DNA from: an uncultured Clostridia bacterium
GTDB taxonomy: Bacteria > Bacillota > Clostridia > Saccharofermentanales > Saccharofermentanaceae
NCBI GenBank assembly: GCA_947303185.1
Contig: CAMYXF010000013.1
Location: 1 to 49,307, forward strand
Direction of reading: 5' to 3'
Length of the DNA stretch: 49,307 nucleotides
The position numbers and the translations under genes are program-made. The notes beneath the pieces were generated by a model. It worked only from the letters and a program-made list of their open reading frames with translations, was not told the DNA's origin and did not search any database. Positions 40,303-47,735 of the stretch are shown here, in pieces. Positions within the stretch are counted from its first letter, which is position 1, and the number at the start of each line of letters is the position of its first letter.

Positions 40303-41718
40303 GTGATTAGTGGAAAAAGTGTATTGGCTGCTGCGATGACGGTAGTTATGGTGATGGGAATAACTTCATGCAGGCAGGAAGCGGAAACTGTTGAGAGTGT
40401 CACTGAAACAGCTGGGAGTACATCTGAATCTTCTGAGAATGCGATCGCTTCTTTTACACCGGTAGAAGTTACTGAAGATTACGATGGTCCTATACTTGGA
40501 ATCGAGAACTGGCATCAGGAAAATACTCCATATGTGTTGTTGTTTATTAATGATGATACAGAAGAGGTTTTCGCTAGTTGCACATTCAAAGATTCTGTTT
40601 ATCTGGCGGATCTTAATAATGACGGCGAGCCAGAACTTATCTGCGTTGAAAAGGTTGGTAAGAATTTAAGTACCAGTACAACTGTATACAAAGTGTATGA
40701 TGGTGTGATCAGTCTTGCTGGTCCGGCCTACGGCAGCGTAATCAGCGGACCGAAGTATTATCCTGAATTTGCAAAAGCGAACGGGCTTGAAGTCAATAAA
40801 TCCAATTGCGATAACTATTCAGACAGATTTGATCCTGAGAGGAATATGATAATTGTTACTGATTCATCTACAGGTACGGAATATGAGCTGAAGTGGGACG
40901 ATCTGGTTTTCTTTACCCGTGCTGAATATGATGCAAGAATCGAAGAAATCGTTGCAGCGGAGACCGAACCGAAGTTTGATCCGTCAGTTGATTCCGAGAT
41001 CGAATATACAACGGCAGAACCTTCCGTAACCGATGTTTCAGATACCGAGAAAAAGCTTGTGTTCTACAGGGATGATACCATGCTCGAAGGTAAACTCTAT
41101 CTGCCAGACGGAGAGGGAATATTCCCTGTTATAGTCCTTTCGAGCGGATTGTTGCAGCCGTATACAGACTACGAAGCGAAGGCAAAAGCATTTGCTGAAA
41201 ACGGGTATGCTGCCGTTGTGTTTAACTTCACTACGAATATTGATGGAAGTGCGGCAACCACCGGTGAGGTTATGCTCTCACAGGTAAAAGACCTGTATTC
41301 GGTTATGGACTCCTTGCACTCATTGCCCAGAGTTGATACCGATGAAATCTATCTCTGGGGACACAGCTATGGTGGTCTGGTAAGTGTATATACAGGTTAT
41401 AGAAGACAGTCGGAGGTAAAGGGTCTGATCCTTGTTGAACCTACCATTGCAAACGACGACTATATCATAATGCAGGATGAGCCTTTGCTTTCTGTGCATG
41501 TGTTTGAGATGCTTAAGAAAACTAAGCTCAATGCGGTTATCTATATGGGAACCCACGACGGTTTCGGCGACGATCCGCATGCTTTTACAAAGGCTGTTAT
41601 AGCACTTCCTATGAGTAAACTTGTAACCATTGACGGCGCTGATCATTTTTTCGAAGGCGAGTATGGACAGAAGATGGTGGAAGATTCATGCAAGCAAATT
41701 GATTCATGGAATGCTTAA
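40303..41718 (+). CDS. Alpha/beta-hydrolase lipoprotein
   Basis: The 471-residue protein begins with a lipoprotein signal peptide from GTG 40303 (ISGKSVLAAAMTVVMVMGIT, then SCRQE; lipobox ITSC, Cys at about 23). GGGGAGATGGGG lies upstream. The frame extends to 40225 but that part is upstream of the likely transcription start. A Ser/Thr/Glu linker leads to an N-terminal beta domain (about 60-230) and a C-terminal alpha/beta hydrolase (about 255-471) with nucleophile elbow GHSYGGL, then VEPT and the likely catalytic His in DGADHFF. It probably hydrolyses an ester or peptide at the cell surface; substrate unknown. Confidence 0.85.
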   Translation: MISGKSVLAAAMTVVMVMGITSCRQEAETVESVTETAGSTSESSENAIASFTPVEVTEDYDGPILGIENWHQENTPYVLLFINDDTEEVFASCTFKDSVYLADLNNDGEPELICVEKVGKNLSTSTTVYKVYDGVISLAGPAYGSVISGPKYYPEFAKANGLEVNKSNCDNYSDRFDPERNMIIVTDSSTGTEYELKWDDLVFFTRAEYDARIEEIVAAETEPKFDPSVDSEIEYTTAEPSVTDVSDTEKKLVFYRDDTMLEGKLYLPDGEGIFPVIVLSSGLLQPYTDYEAKAKAFAENGYAAVVFNFTTNIDGSAATTGEVMLSQVKDLYSVMDSLHSLPRVDTDEIYLWGHSYGGLVSVYTGYRRQSEVKGLILVEPTIANDDYIIMQDEPLLSVHVFEMLKKTKLNAVIYMGTHDGFGDDPHAFTKAVIALPMSKLVTIDGADHFFEGEYGQKMVEDSCKQIDSWNA

Positions 41719-41772
41719 TATATAATGGGTTTGGAAAAGATAATTTTAATTTGATTGTATGGGGTTATAGAT

Positions 41773-42126
41773 ATGTTTTGTAAAGTGGATTCACTATATA
41801 TTATTGTGGACGATATGGAACGAGCGATTAGTTTTTATGAAGATTTTTTCGAACAAAAAGTATCAGAAAAAGGGGAAGTCGGAAGCTGTTTTAAAGTTGA
41901 CGGTTTTCGATTCAATTTATTTGCTTATAAAATGGTAAATGAAACACACGTATATGGCAGCAACTGTCTTCCGAGTTTGCATTTTGATACTTTAGAAAAA
42001 ATGAAGGAAAAACTTGAAGGCAAAGAGATATGTTTTCCCTTAATGAAGATAGGAAAAAACTGGGTAGCGGAATTTGTTGATTCCGAAGGAAATCACGTAG
42101 AAGTGTATACCGCAATTACAGAGTAA
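41773..42126 (+). CDS. VOC (glyoxalase/bleomycin resistance) family protein
   Basis: The 117-residue protein has the paired beta-alpha-beta-beta-beta modules of the vicinal oxygen chelate fold: SLYIIVDDMERAISFYEDFF, SCFKVDGFRFNLFAY and WVAEFVDSEGNHVEVYT. The Glu in HVEVY may be a metal ligand. Functions range from thiol transferases to antibiotic sequestration and cannot be decided here. ATG 41773 is preferred over TTG 41755 because it starts at the first strand. Confidence 0.85.
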   Translation: MFCKVDSLYIIVDDMERAISFYEDFFEQKVSEKGEVGSCFKVDGFRFNLFAYKMVNETHVYGSNCLPSLHFDTLEKMKEKLEGKEICFPLMKIGKNWVAEFVDSEGNHVEVYTAITE

Positions 42127-42162
42127 TAGAGCGTTAACTTTTAAAACAATCGATAAAGAACA

Positions 42163-42194
42163 AGGTCTCGGAACACTGTTTCCGGGACCTGTTT
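42163..42194 (+). terminator. Terminator after the VOC gene
   Basis: AGGTCTCGGAA and TTCCGGGACCT pair around a short loop with one mismatch or wobble, followed by GTTTTT. Confidence 0.8.
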
Positions 42195-42219
42195 TTGACT
42201 GCGATGATATAATCAGTTT

Positions 42220-42449
42220 ATGAGTTACTGTAACTGGGATACAACATCTGAGCTTAATATCAAGTACCATGTCGAGGAATGAGGCATCCCTCTCCACGAC
42301 GATCGTGGTCAGTTTGAATATCTCATGATGGAAATCATGCAGTGCGGCTCAAGTTGGGACCTCATGATCAAAAACGGTAAATTTTCAGAAAATGCTTTGA
42401 CAAGCGCTTTAGCGTTTCGTTGCAGCTTTCTTCTATATGCTCGACTTTG
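42220..42449 (+). pseudogene. tag: Truncated DNA-3-methyladenine glycosylase I (tag) with in-frame TGA
   Basis: The frame reads MSYCNWDTTSELNIKYHVEE, then TGA (42280-42282), then GIPLHDDRGQFEYLMMEIMQ and CGSSWDLMIKN. This is the N-terminal third of DNA-3-methyladenine glycosylase I, where the conserved YHDEEWGVPLHDD has Trp exactly at the TGA. After about 60 codons the similarity stops and an unrelated tail ends at 42449; the rest of the gene (over 100 codons) is missing. Both lesions make it a pseudogene. A TGATATAAT promoter (42205-42213) remains. Confidence 0.85.
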
Positions 42450-42471
42450 AACAGGGAACCTAACCAGCTAA

Positions 42472-42738
42472 TTACCATAACATAAAGCCAAATTCGTTCC
42501 ACCAGAAAACTCTTTTACATTGGTTGCATTTACATTCAAAATCGTCACGCCAGCAATTGTATTTAATGTATTCCGGTCTTGTGTTGCCCGGTCTTGTGTT
42601 GCCCGTCCTGGTAAGATTTCTCGTTCCGCAATCAGGACAGTATGGAAAAGCATAAACATCTCCAGCGCAACGTGTTTTACCACCCGCAACCGAATCAAGC
42701 TGGTCAATTGACAGTTCAATGTTATTATCGTTCTTCAT
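42472..42738 (-). CDS. Double-glycine-leader peptide with Cys-rich, zinc-ribbon-like core
   Basis: The 88-residue protein begins MKNDNNIELSIDQLDSVAGG, a textbook double-glycine leader of bacteriocin/RiPP precursors (ELS-X-QLDSVAGG). Residues 21-88 form a core with seven Cys: 24, 34, 37, 62, 69, 71 and 74. YCPDCG and CKCNQC are spaced like the two knuckles of a zinc ribbon. The middle contains a GNTRP pentapeptide repeated by a perfect 15-bp tandem duplication (42573-42587 and 42588-42602). The end is aromatic (VFWWNEFGFMLW). The ribosome binding site CTGGAGGT is near-perfect, 8 bases ahead of ATG. No C39-peptidase exporter or modifying enzyme is in the window. Confidence 0.75.
   Translation of the reverse strand: MKNDNNIELSIDQLDSVAGGKTRCAGDVYAFPYCPDCGTRNLTRTGNTRPGNTRPEYIKYNCWRDDFECKCNQCKRVFWWNEFGFMLW
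42573..42602. repeat. 15-bp tandem duplication inside the leader-peptide gene
   Basis: CCGGTCTTGTGTTGC occurs twice head to tail and adds five residues in frame. Confidence 0.85.
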
Positions 42739-42957
42739 TTTTATTACCTCCAGTCAGTATACGTAAAATGCTATTTTCGATTCCTCTATATTAAATTAGC
42801 AATATAGCTTTATTATAGTCCGACAGTTATTACGCTTTAATGAATATCAAAATAACATTTTAATAAGATAGAATAATCCTGAAACTGACTAGTGATTAGT
42901 GTAGGGTTTATCGCAATTTAATAGTCCAAGCATGATTTTCTTAACAAATGAAAAAAA

Positions 42958-43171
42958 GACCGGGTTACAACATTTGTACCCGGTCTATTATGTTGTTGGT
43001 TCCCCTATGTAAAAAAATCTGTGGTTTAAGTTTGGTTTAAGCCCTGTTTTTAGGGTAGGTTATGATGCTCAAATGCATCAATTTATTGGCATTGCGGATT
43101 TCGCAAAAATGGCTGAAATAGAACCACCTCTTCCCACCATAGAGGAGTTATCGAGTTCGGTAACTCCTTTT
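42958..43171. repeat. Conserved right-end block, copy C, including att-like core C
   Basis: Homologous to 39992-40207: hairpin ACCGGGT/ACCCGGT, TGTTGTTGGTTCCCCTATGT, TGGTTTAAG at 43022-43030 and 43033-43041, TATGATGCTCAAAT (43061 onward), and the 29-bp core at 43124-43152 with its terminator hairpin. The stretch 42739-42957 between the peptide gene and this block holds only the peptide gene's upstream region and AT-rich sequence with no gene. Confidence 0.85.
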
Positions 43172-43200
43172 CAGTGATTCGGCGCCTCAGCGTATAAAGT

Positions 43201-43254
43201 TTAAGGTTATGTTAAGGAAAGCATAATCTTTCAGAAAGTCGCACTGATTATAAT
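43201..43254 (+). promoter_or_regulatory. OmpR-type direct repeat and -10 box upstream of the S41 peptidase
   Basis: TTAAGG at 43201-43206 and 43212-43217 are 11 bp apart, one helical turn, as in OmpR-family operators. TATAAT at 43249-43254 lacks a good -35, consistent with an activator-dependent promoter. A similar arrangement is at 48652-48668. Confidence 0.5.
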
Positions 43255-43333
43255 CGTTATTGTAAATTCATATTATGGGGAGATTGATTATTCATAGAAT
43301 AAATAATTACTCGAAGGAAAAGGAATGCTTACA

Positions 43334-44800
43334 ATGAATAGACTTAAAAAGGCTGGCGCAGTATTTGTTATTATTTTAATAAATCTTTTGGTGTTTGGCA
43401 TAATTGCGCTGAATGTATTTGTGATATGGAAGGATTTTCCACAGTGGATTATGATACTCGCCGCAGTGTTGGATATAGCTGTTGTACTTTTTATTGCCAA
43501 GAAAGTATTTAACGGGAAAGCAGCAAAGATTATTTCGGTAATTATCTCGAGTGTTTTTGCAGCTATGTGCGTGCTTTTTGCATATGCCTGCCCATATTGG
43601 AATAGTGATGGCTACAAGTTTTCTGAGGGACCGGTTCTTTATTATGAGAATTCAGACCTCACAAAGAAAGAGGCACTGGATGATCTTGAAGAGGTTATGG
43701 ACTACCTTAAAAAGTATCATATATCTTTCGTGGATGGACTGACACCTGAGGTTCAGGCAAAGTATGATGAAGTTAAGGCTGATTTTGAGTCAAAGGATAC
43801 GGTTACGAGGATAGAATTTACACGTGGTGTAAAAAGCATCTTGCATGAGATAAACGATGCGCATACATATTTTAATACGTGGAACTCTATGTATCTACCG
43901 GATGGTCCTGAGATGAAGAGCAAAGGTTATAGCATTTATTCCGTAAACGGAATTACAGAGGATGGGATGAAGGAACTCATAGAGCCTTACGCTTCCTATG
44001 AAACACCGCGTCATATTTTTGTAGATATGGAAGATTTGTTTTATCTGGATCTATGCGGGGTAGAGGCGCCTTTTAAGGTCGTGTGGAAGAGCGAGGATGG
44101 AGACGAGGAATCCCGCACATATAACCGCGAGGATTTCATAACTTGTGATGAATACTATGATCTTGAGGATAAGTACCTGCCATCAGATAATAATGATTAT
44201 GTTTATTATGAGATAGACGAAGAAAAGAGTCTGGCAATACTTACGTTAAAACGTTGCAGGATAAGTGAGCATTACAGGGAAGTCCTTCGTGAAATGTTTA
44301 CGGAGATTAAAGAGAAAAACATTGAGAATCTTGCAATCGATTTAAGAGGAAATGGTGGCGGTGACACATATGTCATAAATGAACTGTTTAAATATCTGCC
44401 TATAGATACATATTACCAGGGAGACAATTTCAGAAAGATAAGGTGGAACTTTCTGACATTTGATCAGAGTGGGGTGACTAAGAATAAGAGAAATACTGAG
44501 CTTGAGTTTGATGGGAACCTATATGTGCTAACTGATGAGGCTTCATTTTCGGCAGCTATGATTTTTGCTGAGATGATAGTAGATAATGACCTTGGAAAGG
44601 TGATTGGAGAGTCTCCATCGCAAGCTTGCAACTGCTGTAGTGAGATTACGCAGTTCTATTTCGATGACATAGGAATGTGGTTTTCCGTTTCGACTGATTA
44701 CCATACCCGAATAGATCCATCGAATGGAGACTACATTGAACCTGACTATCCATGCTCAGGGGAAGAAGCAATCGATACGTTATATGATGTTGTCAGATAA
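43334..44800 (+). CDS. Membrane-anchored S41 family (tail-specific/C-terminal processing) peptidase
   Basis: The 488-residue protein has three N-terminal TM helices (about 5-28, 35-56, 62-85), then an extracellular part with a helical segment (about 110-180) and an S41 core: LAILTLKRCRISEHYREVL, NLAIDLRGNGGGDTYVINEL and the nucleophile region LTDEASFSAAMIFAEMIVD. A Cys-rich AQACNCC-type motif (SQACNCCSEI) follows. Unlike Ctp proteases it has no clear PDZ domain. Start ATG 43334 or 43325 both have AAGGAAAAGGA upstream. Being next to a signalling/ABC module, it may process a surface peptide; this is inference. Confidence 0.82.
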   Translation: MNRLKKAGAVFVIILINLLVFGIIALNVFVIWKDFPQWIMILAAVLDIAVVLFIAKKVFNGKAAKIISVIISSVFAAMCVLFAYACPYWNSDGYKFSEGPVLYYENSDLTKKEALDDLEEVMDYLKKYHISFVDGLTPEVQAKYDEVKADFESKDTVTRIEFTRGVKSILHEINDAHTYFNTWNSMYLPDGPEMKSKGYSIYSVNGITEDGMKELIEPYASYETPRHIFVDMEDLFYLDLCGVEAPFKVVWKSEDGDEESRTYNREDFITCDEYYDLEDKYLPSDNNDYVYYEIDEEKSLAILTLKRCRISEHYREVLREMFTEIKEKNIENLAIDLRGNGGGDTYVINELFKYLPIDTYYQGDNFRKIRWNFLTFDQSGVTKNKRNTELEFDGNLYVLTDEASFSAAMIFAEMIVDNDLGKVIGESPSQACNCCSEITQFYFDDIGMWFSVSTDYHTRIDPSNGDYIEPDYPCSGEEAIDTLYDVVR

Positions 44801-44855
44801 AAACGAGATTATGAGGAATGCATATGTTTATTTAGATAATTACGAGGTGTAATCA

Positions 44856-45098
44856 ATGACATGTCCGTATTGCAATAATGTTATGGAAGAAGGAATAATA
44901 CAAAGTCCACAGGAGCTTTCATGGAAAAAAGGAATCAAACGACCGACATTCGGGAGGGCCGGATTCCATGAAGATTCATTAGTTCTTTCTAAACTGTCAC
45001 TTATGAAAGGTTCAGCGGTAAAGGCACTTCTGTGTAGGAAATGTATGAAGGTGATCATAGATTGTGCTAATAAAGAATCTGACTTGAACTATTGTTAA
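44856..45098 (+). CDS. Small zinc-ribbon protein (DUF6487-like)
   Basis: The 80-residue protein has CPYCNNVMEEGIIQS at the N-terminus and LLCRKCMKVIIDC near the C-terminus, together a four-Cys zinc-binding site. The pattern CPYC-X-EMEXGXI with a central SWKKG fits the small PF20097-type family as I remember it. Start ATG 44856 follows GAGGTG. Function unknown. It is 55 bases after the S41 peptidase and may be co-transcribed. Confidence 0.7.
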   Translation: MTCPYCNNVMEEGIIQSPQELSWKKGIKRPTFGRAGFHEDSLVLSKLSLMKGSAVKALLCRKCMKVIIDCANKESDLNYC

Positions 45099-45138
45099 GC
45101 TCAGAAACGCCGTCCCTTCAATGTTTTTAGTTGTTCTT

Positions 45139-45189
45139 TAGACGCTCCTAAGCGGTAGGCCAGCGGTTCGAATCCGTTCACGATCACCA
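45139..45189 (+). other. 3' fragment of a tRNA gene (tRNA-Arg-CCT-like)
   Basis: From GACGCTCCTAAGCGG onward the sequence matches the anticodon-to-CCA half of a tRNA: T arm AGCGG-TTCGAAT-CCGTT, acceptor 3' strand CACGATC and ACCA. The 5' half (expected GATCGTG start and D arm) is absent. Such 3' tRNA pieces are typical scars of integration. The anticodon stem is imperfect, so the amino acid (Arg, CCT) is tentative. Confidence 0.65.
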
Positions 45190-45198
45190 ATAAAATCA

Positions 45199-45231
45199 AG
45201 GGGCTTGGGGTTCCAGGCCCCTTTGTTTTTG
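45199..45231 (+). terminator. Terminator after the tRNA fragment
   Basis: AAGGGGCTTGG (45199-45209) pairs with CCAGGCCCCTT (45213-45223) with one wobble, then TGTTTTT. Confidence 0.85.
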
Positions 45232-45268
45232 TGGTTAACAGTGACTAAACTCATTAAACACTTCCTTT

Positions 45269-45277
45269 TGATATAAT
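45269..45277 (+). promoter_or_regulatory. Extended -10 promoter of the response-regulator operon
   Basis: TGATATAAT, with downstream sequence (GTAGTCGATGGATAGGAA) closely like that after 40247. Confidence 0.55.
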
Positions 45278-45304
45278 GTAGTCGATGGATAGGAACTTAT
45301 TAAT

Positions 45305-45970
45305 ATGATACTGGTAATCGAAGACGACAAAACGATAAACAATCTTCTGTGCAAAGTCTTATCCGATAGCGGATATGAGACTGACTGTGCTTTTGACGGC
45401 GAAGAGGGTCTTAATAAGGCTCTTAACACTAAGTGTGATCTGATATTGCTGGATCTTATGTTGCCTTTAAAGACCGGTGAAGAAGTATTGAGAGAGGTCA
45501 GAAAGGTCAGCAGCACTCCTGCTATCGTATTATCAGCCAAGGATCAGGTCATAAACAGGATAGAACTTCTCCGCCTGGGTGCAGATGACTATATAAGCAA
45601 GCCCTTTGACATTGATGAGGTTATTCTCCGCATAGAGGCGGTATTAAGACGAACAAAGAATACCTCTGATGCACCGGTTATTGAATTTATGGATCTCAGA
45701 CTGGATAAAGAATCCAAAAGAGTATTCTTTAAGAATGAAGAGATTACCGTTACCGGTATGGAATACAGCATTCTTGAGCTGTTTCTTGAGAATCCCAACA
45801 AAGTATTTTCGAAGCGGAACCTTTTCGAGAGTGTTACCGGTGATGCCTATATGAGTGACGATAATACAATGAATGTCCATATAAGTAATATCCGAAAGAA
45901 GATAGCGAAATATACGGACGAGTCTTACATAGATACTGTTTACGGAATGGGTTACAGGCTCTCAAAGTAA
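45305..45970 (+). CDS. OmpR/PhoB-family response regulator
   Basis: The 221-residue protein has a receiver domain (1-115) with the acidic pair EDD (6-8), phosphoacceptor Asp in LILLDLMLP (about 51), Ser/Thr in VLSAKD and Lys in YISKPF. The winged-helix DNA-binding domain follows (about 125-221; NVHISNIRKKI, DTVYGMGYRL). It should be phosphorylated by the kinase at 47736 and bind direct repeats such as those at 43201 and 48652. It heads the RR-ABC-permease-kinase module. Confidence 0.93.
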   Translation: MILVIEDDKTINNLLCKVLSDSGYETDCAFDGEEGLNKALNTKCDLILLDLMLPLKTGEEVLREVRKVSSTPAIVLSAKDQVINRIELLRLGADDYISKPFDIDEVILRIEAVLRRTKNTSDAPVIEFMDLRLDKESKRVFFKNEEITVTGMEYSILELFLENPNKVFSKRNLFESVTGDAYMSDDNTMNVHISNIRKKIAKYTDESYIDTVYGMGYRLSK

Positions 45971-46069
45971 AGTTGTTTTTCCAATCTTTAGATTTCCTTA
46001 AGGATTGATGAATATCATTCTTATAATCTGTTTGTATTCTTGTTTTATCAACACGAAAGGAATAGAAAA

Positions 46070-46993
46070 ATGAGTGATGTAATCTTTGAGGCAAGGAATC
46101 TTACCAAGAAATACAAGAACCAGTTTGCTCTTGATGATGTAAGCATTACCTTGAAGAATAACCGTATCTACGGTTTTATCGGTGAAAACGGTGCAGGAAA
46201 GAGTACGCTGATGAAGATAATGGCGGGACTGATATTCCCCACTTCAGGCGACATGACGTTCATGGGGGAGACTGATCCTTCCGCTATCGAGAACAAGCGC
46301 AAAGGCGTAGGTACGATGATCGAAGGCCCGTATATTTATCCGGGTTATTCAGTAAGACAGAATGTAGAGCTTCAAAGGCTGCTGGTGGGTAATCCCGATG
46401 AGTCGGCTACGGATAGGATGATCGAGCTTGTAGGACTTACAGACAGCAGGAAGAAAAAAGCAAAGAAACTGTCCATGGGCATGAAGCAAAGACTCGGCAT
46501 CGCGATGGCCATGGTGGGGAACCCGAAATTTCTGATCCTTGATGAACCGATCAACGGTCTTGATCCGAAAAACATTGTAACTCTCAGAAACATGCTGAAG
46601 AAGATAAACCAGGATAATGACTGCACGATCTTCGTATCTAGCCATATCCTGAGTGAACTTTATCTTCTGGCGACGGATTTCATATTCATTCACAAGGGAA
46701 AAATAATCGAGACTGTGACACATGAGCAGCTGGAGGAGAAGTGCAGCCAGTATGTTTTTGTCAGGAATAACAACATCCCTGAAACTGTGATAATCCTGGA
46801 AAAATATTTTCCTGATATCAATTACAAAGTTGAAACAGATGAAGCAATCAAGATCTATGGAAAACCCGAGATCATGACTGAATTGTCAGGATATATGATG
46901 CAGGCCGGAATAACTGTATCTGAGCTCTCGGCGAAAGAAATGTCGCTTGAGGAATATTTTATCGGAATCACGGGGGAGAAAGGAAATGATTAA
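46070..46993 (+). CDS. ABC transporter ATP-binding protein (BcrA/LanF-like)
   Basis: The 307-residue ATPase has Walker A GFIGENGAGKSTLMK (about 36-50), signature KLSMGMKQRLGIAMA and Walker B FLILDEPINGLDP. A C-terminal domain of about 90 residues follows, typical of bacitracin/lantibiotic-immunity ATPases. It pairs with the ABC-2 permease that overlaps its end by 8 bases. The start ATG 46070 has AAAGGAA (46056-46062); the open frame back to 46040 is ignored. Confidence 0.92.
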   Translation: MSDVIFEARNLTKKYKNQFALDDVSITLKNNRIYGFIGENGAGKSTLMKIMAGLIFPTSGDMTFMGETDPSAIENKRKGVGTMIEGPYIYPGYSVRQNVELQRLLVGNPDESATDRMIELVGLTDSRKKKAKKLSMGMKQRLGIAMAMVGNPKFLILDEPINGLDPKNIVTLRNMLKKINQDNDCTIFVSSHILSELYLLATDFIFIHKGKIIETVTHEQLEEKCSQYVFVRNNNIPETVIILEKYFPDINYKVETDEAIKIYGKPEIMTELSGYMMQAGITVSELSAKEMSLEEYFIGITGEKGND

Positions 46994-47708
46994 TCTTTTA
47001 AAGATTGAAGGATATAAGGCAAGAAGGTTTATACCTCTGTATATTTGTTTGGGAATAATCCTTTTGATGTTCATAGACTGGTTTTGCAAGGGACTGAAGC
47101 AGGAAGCAATAGATATCCATTATTTCGGTACGATGCATGACGGATTTGCAGAGGGAATTCAGGACTGTTCATTCTCTTTCCTTTACGGAATGATCATAGC
47201 ATGGTTTGCGGGAATAGACTTTACGAACAGGACATTGCACAGAGCGATCGTGTCAGGAAATACGAGATGGAAGATAGTTGTCGCCAAGCTTATTTCGACA
47301 AGCTTGATGGTATTAGTAATTCACTTTTTTGAACTCGTAGGAGAGACAGCTGTGTTCGGAAAGGTGTTCGGTTTTACTTTCGAAGGCTTCTCCATGAGCG
47401 ACTTGTTATGGATCGGGGTTGTCACGCTTCAGATAATTGCAATGACTGCATTCTATCTGTTAATTACCTTTATCTGCGGAAATGTTTATACGGCGCTTTT
47501 CGCTTGTGTTACAGTTGCTGCGTTAGGCGGAAATGTACTGCGGAATTTCCTTGGAGGCAATTTCATATACGAGCACTCGTTCTTCTGCCTGGCCAAGAGT
47601 TCATCAGCAGCTGATTTGATACCGTGTGCCGTGTGTGCCATAATAGCGGCTGTGGTTTTGGTTGTAATTACATCGTTGATTTTCAATAAAAAAGATGTAG
47701 CGAACTGA
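46986..47708 (+). CDS. ABC-2 type permease (immunity/export family)
   Basis: The 240-residue protein has six predicted TM helices and begins INLLKIEGYKARR, the usual start of small lantibiotic-immunity or BcrB-like permeases. A GNTRWKIVVAKLIS loop after the second TM is typical of ABC-2 subunits. It begins at ATG 46986 inside the ATPase gene (8-base overlap), so subunits are made together. It lacks the large extracellular loop of BceB, so it is nearer to the LanE/G or BcrB group. Confidence 0.88.
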   Translation: MINLLKIEGYKARRFIPLYICLGIILLMFIDWFCKGLKQEAIDIHYFGTMHDGFAEGIQDCSFSFLYGMIIAWFAGIDFTNRTLHRAIVSGNTRWKIVVAKLISTSLMVLVIHFFELVGETAVFGKVFGFTFEGFSMSDLLWIGVVTLQIIAMTAFYLLITFICGNVYTALFACVTVAALGGNVLRNFLGGNFIYEHSFFCLAKSSSAADLIPCAVCAIIAAVVLVVITSLIFNKKDVAN

Positions 47709-47735
47709 TTTAGTCTTTAATACGGAGGACCGGGT

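Larger units (their letters stand above)
40158..43152. mobile_element. Putative island 2 at tRNA-Tyr (integrase-less)
   Basis: Bounded by core copies B and C. It carries the hydrolase lipoprotein, VOC protein, a tag pseudogene and the double-glycine-leader peptide. After core C the left-end signature seen after cores A and B is missing, as expected if C is the outermost junction and two elements lie in tandem. Confidence 0.58.

Noticed and set aside
42280..42282. Selenocysteine or recoded TGA in tag
   Set aside because: The conserved residue is Trp, no SECIS-like element is evident, and the gene is also truncated.
42298..42306. GATCGTG as the missing 5' half of the tRNA fragment at 45139
   Set aside because: It is part of the tag pseudogene (HDDRG) and has no D-arm after it; a chance match.
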